This document shows positions 51,809 through 59,139 of a stretch of 64,000 bases of DNA, one piece after another (the first letter of the stretch is position 1; each line of letters starts with the position of its first letter). The notes beneath the pieces were generated by a model that worked only from the letters and a program-made list of their open reading frames with translations, ran no database searches and was not told where the DNA came from. Source of the stretch: Streptomyces sp. TBY4 (GTDB lineage: Bacteria > Actinomycetota > Actinomycetes > Streptomycetales > Streptomycetaceae). Made by a program: the position numbers and the translations under genes. The stretch lies in the NCBI RefSeq assembly GCF_024213195.1, contig NZ_JANAVF010000005.1, positions 186,001 to 250,000 on the forward strand. Direction: 5' to 3'.

Positions 51809-52726
51809 ATGAGCCAGACCATCACCCGGGGCACCGGGCGCGCCGCGCCCCCCGCCCCGCCCGGCGCCCCCGAATCCGCGCGGGCCGTGCGCACCGCGCG
51901 CCGCGCGGCCGCCCTGAACTGGATCGCCGTGCACTCCCTCGGCGTCGCGGCGGCGCTCTTCTTCGTACTGCCCTTCGTCTTCCTCTTCCTGACCTCGGTG
52001 ATGAGCGACCAGCAGGCGCTGACCCGCGACCTGTGGCCGCGCACCTGGGAGTGGGGCAACTACGCGAAGGTGTGGGACACCCCCGGCTTCCTGACCTGGT
52101 GGCGCAACACCCTGATGTACGCGGGCCTCGGCACCCTGCTGAGCGTGGTCTCCTCGCTGCCCGTCGCCTACGCGCTCGCCAAGTTCCGCTTCCGCGGCCG
52201 GCGGCTGTCGCTGATGCTGGTCATCGCCATGATGATGCTGCCGCCCCAGGTGGTCGTCATCCCGATGTACCTCTTCTGGGCCAAGCAGCTGGACCTCTCC
52301 GGCACCCTGTGGCCGCTGATCATCCCGATGGCCTTCGGCGACGCCTTCTCCATCTTCCTGCTGCGCCAGTTCCTGCTGACCATCCCCGACGAGTACCTGG
52401 ACGCGGCGAAGGTCGACGGCTGCGGCGAGCTGCGCACCCTGCTGCGGGTCGTCCTGCCGATGGCGAAGCCCGGGATCGCGGCCGTGGCGCTGTTCCAGTT
52501 CTTCTACGCCTGGAACGACTACTTCGGCCCGCAGATCTACGCCTCCGACAACCCGGCCGCCTGGACCCTCAGTTACGGGCTGGAGTCCTTCAAGGGCGCG
52601 CACCACACCAACTGGAACCTGACCATGGCAGCGACCGTGCTGGTCATGGCCCCGGTGATCGTCCTCTTCTTCTTCGCCCAGAAGGCGTTCGTCGAAGGCG
52701 TCACCCTGACCGGCGTGAAAGGCTAG
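51809..52726 (+). CDS. Sugar ABC transporter permease (MalG type)
   Basis: A 305-residue permease with six helices. The start is a proline-rich tail, then VAAALFFVLPFVFLFLTSVM. The EAA loop is DEYLDAAKVDGCGELRTLLR and the C-terminus FVEGVTLTGVKG is typical of MalG-type proteins. It pairs with the preceding permease. The GH4 gene begins six bases after the stop. Confidence 0.95.
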   Translation: MSQTITRGTGRAAPPAPPGAPESARAVRTARRAAALNWIAVHSLGVAAALFFVLPFVFLFLTSVMSDQQALTRDLWPRTWEWGNYAKVWDTPGFLTWWRNTLMYAGLGTLLSVVSSLPVAYALAKFRFRGRRLSLMLVIAMMMLPPQVVVIPMYLFWAKQLDLSGTLWPLIIPMAFGDAFSIFLLRQFLLTIPDEYLDAAKVDGCGELRTLLRVVLPMAKPGIAAVALFQFFYAWNDYFGPQIYASDNPAAWTLSYGLESFKGAHHTNWNLTMAATVLVMAPVIVLFFFAQKAFVEGVTLTGVKG

Positions 52727-52731
52727 TGATC

Positions 52732-53997
52732 ATGAAACTCGCAGTGGTGGGCGGCGGTTCCACCTACACCCCCGAGCTGATCGACGGGTTCGCCCGGCTC
52801 CGCGACACCCTGCCCATCAGCGAACTGGTGCTGATCGACCCGGCCGCCGAGCGGCTGGAGCTGATCGGCGGCCTGGCCCGGCGGATCTTCGCCAAGCAGG
52901 GGCACCCCGGCCTGATCACCACCACCTCCGACCTCGACGCGGGCGTCGCGGACGCGGACGCGGTCCTGCTCCAGCTGCGCATCGGCGGGCAGGCGGCCCG
53001 GCTCCAGGACGAGACCTGGCCGCTGGAGTGCGGCTGCGTCGGCCAGGAGACCACCGGAGCCGGCGGTCTCGCCAAGGCGCTGCGCACGGTCCCGGTGGTC
53101 CTCGACATCGCCGAGCGGGTCCGGCGCTCCAACCCGGACGCGTGGATCATCGACTTCACCAACCCGGTCGGGATCGTCACCCGCGCCCTGCTCCAGGCCG
53201 GGCACAAGGCCGTCGGTCTGTGCAACGTGGCCATCGGCTTCCAGCGCAGGTTCGCGGCCATGCTGGACCTGACCCCCGCCGACATCCACCTCGACCACGT
53301 GGGCCTCAACCACCTCACCTGGGAGCTGGGGGTGCGCAAGGGCGGCCCGGAGGGCGAGAACCTGCTGCCGCAGCTGCTCGCCGCGCACGGCGGGGCCATC
53401 GCCGACGACCTGCGCCTGCCCCGCGCGGTGCTGGACCGGCTCGGCGTGGTGCCCTCGTACTACCTGCGCTACTTCTACGCGCACGACGAGGTGGTCCGGG
53501 AGCTCGGCACCAAGCCCTCGCGGGCCGCCGAGGTCGCCGCGATGGAGAAGGAACTGCTCGGCCTGTACGGGGATCCCGCGCTGGACGAGAAGCCGGAACT
53601 GCTCGCCAAGCGGGGCGGCGCCTTCTACTCGGAGGCCGCCGTGGACCTGGCCGCGGCCCTGCTCGGCGACGGCGGGAGCGCCGTACAGGTGGTCAACACG
53701 CTGAACAACGGCACCCTGCCCTTCCTCCCGGACGACGCCGTCATCGAGGTGCAGGCACGGGTGGACCGCTCCGGGCCCTCGCCGCTGGCCGTGCCCCGGC
53801 TGGACCCGCTGTACGCGGGGCTGATCTCCCACGTGACGGCGTACGAGGACCTCGCGCTGGACGCGGCGCTGCGGGGCGGCCGCGAGCGGGTCTTCAAGGC
53901 GCTGCTGGCGCACCCCCTGGTGGGCCAGTTCGACCTCGCGGAGGGGCTGACCGACCGGCTCCTCGCGCACAACAAGGAGCACCTGGCATGGGCGTGA
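52732..53997 (+). CDS. 6-phospho-beta-glucosidase (GH4)
   Basis: A 421-residue family 4 glycosidase that uses NAD and Mn2+ in an oxidation-elimination mechanism. MKLAVVGGGSTYTPELIDGF is the dinucleotide loop; IIDFTNPVGIVTRAL, Cys164 in CNVAIGF and His194 in GLNHLTW bind metal and substrate. This enzyme type acts on 6-phosphorylated beta-disaccharides. Pairing with an ABC importer and a kinase, rather than a PTS, is unusual. AAAGG precedes the ATG at 52732. Confidence 0.92.
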   Translation: MKLAVVGGGSTYTPELIDGFARLRDTLPISELVLIDPAAERLELIGGLARRIFAKQGHPGLITTTSDLDAGVADADAVLLQLRIGGQAARLQDETWPLECGCVGQETTGAGGLAKALRTVPVVLDIAERVRRSNPDAWIIDFTNPVGIVTRALLQAGHKAVGLCNVAIGFQRRFAAMLDLTPADIHLDHVGLNHLTWELGVRKGGPEGENLLPQLLAAHGGAIADDLRLPRAVLDRLGVVPSYYLRYFYAHDEVVRELGTKPSRAAEVAAMEKELLGLYGDPALDEKPELLAKRGGAFYSEAAVDLAAALLGDGGSAVQVVNTLNNGTLPFLPDDAVIEVQARVDRSGPSPLAVPRLDPLYAGLISHVTAYEDLALDAALRGGRERVFKALLAHPLVGQFDLAEGLTDRLLAHNKEHLAWA

Positions 53998-55013
53998 GCC
54001 GGCCCGTTCCCCCGCCCTCGACCGCGGCGGTGCTCGCCGTGGACGCGGGCAACAGCAAGACGGACGCGGCGCTGATCGCCGCGGACGGCACGGTCCTCGG
54101 GACCGGGCGCGCGGGCGGCTTCCAGCCCCCGCGCGTCGGGGTCGAGGCGGCGGTGGACGTCCTCGGGCGGGCCGTCGCCGAGGCGGCCGCGGCCGCCGGG
54201 CTGCCGGGGCCCGCGGCCGGAGCCCCGTACGCGGTCCAGGTCTCGGCCTGTCTGGCCAACGCGGACCTCCCGGTGGAGGAGGCCCTGCTCGCGCAGGCCA
54301 TCGACGCGCGCGGCTGGGGCACGGCCACCGAGGTCCGCAACGACACCTTCGCGATCCTGCGGGCCGGACTCGGCGAGGACGCCGGGGGCCCGCGCGGGGT
54401 CGCGGTGGTGTGCGGAGCGGGCATCAACTGCGTGGGCATGCTGCCCGACGGGCGCACCGCCCGGTTCCCGGCCCTCGGGCAGATCTCCGGCGACTGGGGC
54501 GGCGGCGGGGGCCTTGCCGCCGAGGCCATGTGGTGGGCGGCGCGCGCCGAGGACGGGCGCGGCGGTCCCACCGAGCTCGCGGCGGCCCTGCCGCGGCACT
54601 TCGCGCGGGATTCCATGCACGCGCTGATCGAGGCGCTGCACCTGGGCATCGTCGAGCCCGTACGGATGCACGAGCTGGTGCCGGTGCTGTTCGCGGTGGC
54701 CGCGGCCGGCGATCCGGTCGCCGCGGCCCTGATCGAGCGGCAGGCCGAGGAGGTCGTGGCCCTGGCCTCGGTGGCGCTGGAGCGGCTCGGGCTGCTGGCC
54801 GAGGAGGCGCCCGTCCTGCTGGGCGGCAGCGTACTGGCCGCCCGCCACCCCCAGTTGAACGGCCGGGTGGAGGCCCTGCTCGCCGAACGGGCCCCGCATG
54901 CCCGGGTGTCGGTGGTGACGGCCCCGCCGGTCCTGGGCGCCGGCCTGCTGGGCCTGGACGCACTGGACGCGGGACCCGAGGCCTACGGGAAGCTGCGCGC
55001 CCATTTCGGATGA
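53988..55013 (+). CDS. BadF/BadG-type sugar kinase (GlcNAc kinase-like)
   Basis: A 341-residue ATPase-type kinase. AVLAVDAGNSKTDAALIAADG is the phosphate-binding loop 1; VAVVCGAGINCVG and SGDWGGGGG are the nucleotide-binding turns; PVLLGGSVLAA is near the C-terminus. The family includes N-acetylglucosamine kinase. It overlaps the GH4 gene by ten bases and has AAGGAG eight bases before the ATG, so translation is coupled. It may phosphorylate the imported sugar so that GH4 can cleave it. Confidence 0.88.
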   Translation: MGVSRPVPPPSTAAVLAVDAGNSKTDAALIAADGTVLGTGRAGGFQPPRVGVEAAVDVLGRAVAEAAAAAGLPGPAAGAPYAVQVSACLANADLPVEEALLAQAIDARGWGTATEVRNDTFAILRAGLGEDAGGPRGVAVVCGAGINCVGMLPDGRTARFPALGQISGDWGGGGGLAAEAMWWAARAEDGRGGPTELAAALPRHFARDSMHALIEALHLGIVEPVRMHELVPVLFAVAAAGDPVAAALIERQAEEVVALASVALERLGLLAEEAPVLLGGSVLAARHPQLNGRVEALLAERAPHARVSVVTAPPVLGAGLLGLDALDAGPEAYGKLRAHFG

Positions 55014-55208
55014 ACCGCTCCGGATCCGGAACCATGGCGGCCCCCGGGCCGTATTGACGGTGAAGGGGTGGAGCGGACGGGGGGACCGGCCGGGCCGGAG
55101 CGGGGACGGATCGGGGCGGATCGTGCCTGATCCCGGACCGGGTGCTGTGGAGGACCACCACTAGGGCCATACTGCTGCGAAGCACGAAGGACCGAGGGGG
55201 AGGTCAGG

Positions 55209-56612
55209 GTGGCCATCACATCACGCGCGCCCGCGCCCGGCGGCGTCCCGGCGCCCTCCGGGCCGCCGGCGCCGCCGCCCGACGCGCTGCCCCGGCGGGG
55301 CACCGCCTGGGCCGAGGGCGTGGAGCAGCTGCGCGCGGCCGCCACCACCGAGCCCGGCCGGCTGCGGATCGTCGGCGCGGCCCTGGCCGCCCTGGTCCTG
55401 CTGCTCGGCGCGGTGGCCGTCTGGGAGATCTCCGGCCGGGTCCGCGCGGCCGACGACGTCGTGGGCCGCAGCCAGCCGCTGAGCGCCGACGCGGCGAGCA
55501 TCTACCGCTCCCTCGCCGACGCCGACACCGCCTCCTCCAGCGGGTTCCTCGCGGGCGGGCAGGAGCCCCGCGAGGTCCGCAGCCGGTACGAGAAGGACAT
55601 CGCCAACGCCTCCCGGCTGCTGGTGAACGCGGCCGCCAACACCACGGCCGGCGAGGACTCCCGCAAGCAGATCACCCTGCTGAGCGAGCAGCTCCCCCGC
55701 TACACCGGCCTCATCGAGCAGGCCCGGGCCACCAACAAGCAGGGCCTGCCGCTCGGCGGCGCCTATCTCCGGTACGCGAACGAGCAGATGAGCACCCAGC
55801 TGCTGCCCGCCGCGCAGCGCCTCTACGAGGCGGAGACCGGCCGGCTCTACACCGACTACGACGAGGCCCGCGCCCTGCCCCTGACCTCGCTCGGGGCGGG
55901 CGCGCTCGCCCTCGCCGCCCTGGCCTGGGCCCAGCGGCGCAACTACCGGCGGACGAACCGCGTCTTCAACCACGGACTCGTCGCCGCGACCGCCGCCTCG
56001 CTGGTGCTGCTGCTGTGGCTGGCCGCCGGGCACATGGTCGCCCGGTCGGGGCTGAGCGAGGCCCGCACGGACGGGCAGGAGTCGCTGAAGGTGCTCAACG
56101 ACGCGCGGATCGCCTCGCTGCAGGCGCGGGCCAACGAGAACCTGACCCTGGTCTCGCGGGGCGCCGTACTGGCCGAGGACAAGAAGTCCGACAAGTACGA
56201 CGTGGACTACGCGAACGACATGAAGAACCTGGACGCGGGCCTGGCGACGGCGGCGAAGCTGGCCGACGACACGGCCGGCCGCGATCCCGTCTCCCGCGCA
56301 GCGGAAGGCGTGAAGCAGTGGAAGGAACGGCACGCGACGGCCCGGGAGACCGACCTGAAGGGCGACTACCAGGGCGCCGTCGGGCAGGTCATCGGGGACG
56401 CGGACCACAAGGACCCCACGGGGACGGCCTTCGACACGGTGGACGCCTCGCTGGAGGAGGCCGTGCTCCACGAACAGCGTGAGTTCACCCGGGCGGCGCG
56501 GGACGGGCTCGGCGCGCTCGACGGTTTGGTGACAGGTACGGCGGCCCTGGCGGTCGTCGGCGCGGTGGCCGCCCTGCTCGGCATCGGGCGCAGGCTTTCG
56601 GAGTACAGGTGA
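55209..56612 (+). CDS. GlnX-like membrane protein
   Basis: A 467-residue integral membrane protein. TM1 lies near residues 52-75, a large extracytoplasmic helical domain follows to about 225, then two helices (LTSLGAGALALAALAWA, LVAATAASLVLLLWLAAG), a second extracytoplasmic domain and a last helix (LVTGTAALAVVGAVAALLGI). In mycobacteria GlnX sits next to GlnH and PknG, as here, and passes the binding-protein signal across the membrane. The identification rests on topology and gene order. The start is GTG behind GGAGG. Confidence 0.82.
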   Translation: MAITSRAPAPGGVPAPSGPPAPPPDALPRRGTAWAEGVEQLRAAATTEPGRLRIVGAALAALVLLLGAVAVWEISGRVRAADDVVGRSQPLSADAASIYRSLADADTASSSGFLAGGQEPREVRSRYEKDIANASRLLVNAAANTTAGEDSRKQITLLSEQLPRYTGLIEQARATNKQGLPLGGAYLRYANEQMSTQLLPAAQRLYEAETGRLYTDYDEARALPLTSLGAGALALAALAWAQRRNYRRTNRVFNHGLVAATAASLVLLLWLAAGHMVARSGLSEARTDGQESLKVLNDARIASLQARANENLTLVSRGAVLAEDKKSDKYDVDYANDMKNLDAGLATAAKLADDTAGRDPVSRAAEGVKQWKERHATARETDLKGDYQGAVGQVIGDADHKDPTGTAFDTVDASLEEAVLHEQREFTRAARDGLGALDGLVTGTAALAVVGAVAALLGIGRRLSEYR

Positions 56613-57706
56613 GAGCGATGCCGGGACGGCTGAAGCGCGCGGGCGAGGGCTCCGAGGGGGACCCGGAGTTCGGCCCGGAGATCTCTCCGGAGGGTGCCTC
56701 CGAGGGCAGGGCGCCCCGTGGCCCGGGCCGGTTCACCGGCCGGCTGCGCGGCTGGGGCGGGGTCGGCGCGATGGCCGCGGCCTGCGCGCTGACGGCGGCC
56801 GCCGTGCTGCTGCCGCTGGCCCAGGCGGCCCCGGGCGGCCCGGGGGCCTCCTCACCGGTGCGCGAGCCGGCCCGGGCGGTCGTCGCTCCGCTGGCCCCCG
56901 GGGACACCTGCGAGAACCCCGAGGCGAGCCTGCGCCCCAACGGGCTGGACGGCTCCGCCATCCAGCGGATCCGCGCCGCGGGCCACCTCGTCGCGGGCGT
57001 GGACCAGAACAGCTTCAAATGGGGCTACCGCAATCCGGCCGGAGAGCTCGACGGCTTCGACATCGCCCTGGTCCAGGCCATAGCGAAGGACATATTCGGC
57101 ACGGACGGCAAGGTCATCTACCGGGCCATCCCCACCAGCCAGCGCATTCCCGCGCTCAAGGACGGCACCGTCGACATCGTCGTGCGCACGATGACCGTCA
57201 ACTGCAAGCGGCTGGAGGAAGTCGCCTTCTCGACGGCCTACTTCGAGGCCGGGCAGCAGGTGCTGGCCCCCAAGGACTCCACGATCACCGGCTACGACGC
57301 CTCGCTGAAGGGCCGCCGCATCTGCACGGCCGCCGGTTCCACGGCGGAGGCGGCGCTGGCCGCCCAGTCCTACGGCGCCGTCCCGGTCAGCGTGCCCAAC
57401 CAGCTCGACTGCCTGGTCCGGCTGCAGCTGGGCGAGGTGGACGGCATCATCACCGACAACGCCCTGGCCGCCGGCCAGGCCGCCCAGGACCCCTCGGTCA
57501 GGCTGGTCGGCTCCCCGTTCACCAAGGAGTTCTACGGGGTGGCCATGAACAAGGACGCCGGGGACCTGGTGCGCCGGGTCAACAAGGTGCTGGAGGACTA
57601 CCGCGCGGGCGGTGCCGCCAGCCCCTGGATGGCGGCCTACAAGCACCATCTGGAGCCCGTACTGCCCGGCGTGGGCGGCCCGCCCGCTCCCAAGTACCGG
57701 GACTGA
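56609..57706 (+). CDS. GlnH-like amino-acid-binding protein
   Basis: A 365-residue extracytoplasmic solute-binding protein (family 3). A membrane anchor (VGAMAAACALTAAAVLLPLA) precedes the ligand domain: LDGFDIALVQAIAKDIFG, RIPALKDGTVDIVVRTM, CTAAGSTAE and DGIITDNALAAGQ are amino-acid-binder motifs. Its GTG overlaps the GlnX-like stop (GTGA); an ATG at 56618 is an alternative. No amino-acid permease is present, which fits a sensor rather than transporter, as in M. tuberculosis GlnH. Confidence 0.88.
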   Translation: MRAMPGRLKRAGEGSEGDPEFGPEISPEGASEGRAPRGPGRFTGRLRGWGGVGAMAAACALTAAAVLLPLAQAAPGGPGASSPVREPARAVVAPLAPGDTCENPEASLRPNGLDGSAIQRIRAAGHLVAGVDQNSFKWGYRNPAGELDGFDIALVQAIAKDIFGTDGKVIYRAIPTSQRIPALKDGTVDIVVRTMTVNCKRLEEVAFSTAYFEAGQQVLAPKDSTITGYDASLKGRRICTAAGSTAEAALAAQSYGAVPVSVPNQLDCLVRLQLGEVDGIITDNALAAGQAAQDPSVRLVGSPFTKEFYGVAMNKDAGDLVRRVNKVLEDYRAGGAASPWMAAYKHHLEPVLPGVGGPPAPKYRD

Positions 57707-57711
57707 GGCCG

Positions 57712-59139
57712 GTGGCGGATTCTGAGCCCGATGTCACGAGACCGGAGGCGGAATCGGTGGAGGCACATCCTGCGGGGGCACATCCTGCCGGGGAGCGGCC
57801 CTGGGGGCCGCAGCCTCCGGGAGCGCAGCCGGCGGTGATGGACCGGGACGGCGTGGACCGGGCGCTGGCCCGGCTGGGCGCGGAGCACGAGGCCGTGGAG
57901 ACCTCGCTGCTCGCCCTCCAGGACCACTCCGGGCGGCGGCTCCTGGAGGGCGCCGGGCTGACCGGGGTCACCAAGGAGCGGTGGGCCGGGGCCGACGCGG
58001 CCATCACCCGGCTGTGGCGGTACTTCGACGCCTACAGCGGGGCGCTGGACGCCGCCCGGCAGATCCGCGAGCGGCGCCGCTGGCCCAGCCGCGAGGACCT
58101 GGTCGAGCTCACGGACCGGCTGCGCGGGCCCGGGGTGCTGATCTCCGGCGCCGCCGTGGAGGGGGCCCCGCTCGCCGAGCGGTTCTCCCTCGCCGAGCTG
58201 GTGTCCCGCATGAACGAGCTGTACGCGAGCTCCCTGGACGTGGTGGTCGCCGCGGACTCCGTCTGGTCGGCGCTGCCCGCCCGGATCGACCTCCTCTCCG
58301 CCGAACTGCACCGCACCCGCGCCCTCGCCCACTCGGTGGGGGTCCGGCCGGGGGAACACCCCTCGGGGGACGACCTGGAGGCCATCACGGCCGAGCTGGC
58401 GGACCTGCGGGCCCGGGTGATCGAGGACCCGCTGGCGTTCTGGTTCCCGGTCGCCGGGAGCTCCGCGCCGGGCGGCGGCCGTCCGGACACCGGGCGCTAC
58501 GACCGGGCCGCGCTCGCGCTGGAGGACGTACGCCGGGAGGTCGAGGCGGTGCTGGCGGTCCGGCAGGACGCCGAGCAGCGGCTGATCGGGCTGCGGGACC
58601 TGCTCTCGCGGGCCGACCGGACCCTGGCGGAGGCCCGGGTGGCCCGCGGCGAGGTGCTGGCGAAGATCGCGGCGTCCGAGGTGCCCGCGGTGAGCGGCCC
58701 GCCGACGGCGCTGCAGGAGGAGCTCTCGGCGGCGGCCGAGTACCGGCGCCGGGCCCAGTGGCACCGGCTGTCGCCGCTGCTGGAGTCGCTGGAGGAGCGG
58801 GCCGCGGAGGAACTGCTGCGGGCCCGCGAATCGTTGACCGCGGTGACGGCTCCGCTGGCCGTACGGGCGGAGCTGCGCGGCCGGCTCGACGCCTACAGGG
58901 CGAAGGTGGCCCGGCTGGGCCTGGCGGAGGATCCGCTGCTGATGGAGCGGTACGACACCGCCCGGCGGATGCTGTGGAGCGCGCCCTGCGATCTGCGGGC
59001 CGCCGAGCAGGCGGTGCTGCGCTACCAGTGGGCGGCGGCGGAGGCACTGCCCTCACCGCCGCAGCAGGACCAGCAGGACCAGCAGGGGCACCGGCCGGTG
59101 CACGAGTGGCCCGACGGGCCGAGGGAGGGGGACGCGTGA
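57712..59139 (+). CDS. Coiled-coil protein of the PknG cluster
   Basis: A 475-residue, mostly helical protein. After a proline-rich N-terminus it has long Ala/Leu/Arg/Glu helices (RALARLGAEHEAVETSLLAL, ALEDVRREVEAVLAVRQDAE) that look like coiled coils, and a Gln-rich tail (QQDQQDQQ). I recognise no enzyme motif. It lies between the GlnH-like and pknG genes; its last four bases overlap pknG's start. A scaffold role linking sensor and kinase is inferred from place only. Confidence 0.75.
   Translation: MADSEPDVTRPEAESVEAHPAGAHPAGERPWGPQPPGAQPAVMDRDGVDRALARLGAEHEAVETSLLALQDHSGRRLLEGAGLTGVTKERWAGADAAITRLWRYFDAYSGALDAARQIRERRRWPSREDLVELTDRLRGPGVLISGAAVEGAPLAERFSLAELVSRMNELYASSLDVVVAADSVWSALPARIDLLSAELHRTRALAHSVGVRPGEHPSGDDLEAITAELADLRARVIEDPLAFWFPVAGSSAPGGGRPDTGRYDRAALALEDVRREVEAVLAVRQDAEQRLIGLRDLLSRADRTLAEARVARGEVLAKIAASEVPAVSGPPTALQEELSAAAEYRRRAQWHRLSPLLESLEERAAEELLRARESLTAVTAPLAVRAELRGRLDAYRAKVARLGLAEDPLLMERYDTARRMLWSAPCDLRAAEQAVLRYQWAAAEALPSPPQQDQQDQQGHRPVHEWPDGPREGDA

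Noticed and set aside
48056..55013. PTS sugar system
   Set aside because: GH4 enzymes often accompany PTS, but no EIIB, EIIC or EIIA gene is present; the transport genes are ABC-type.
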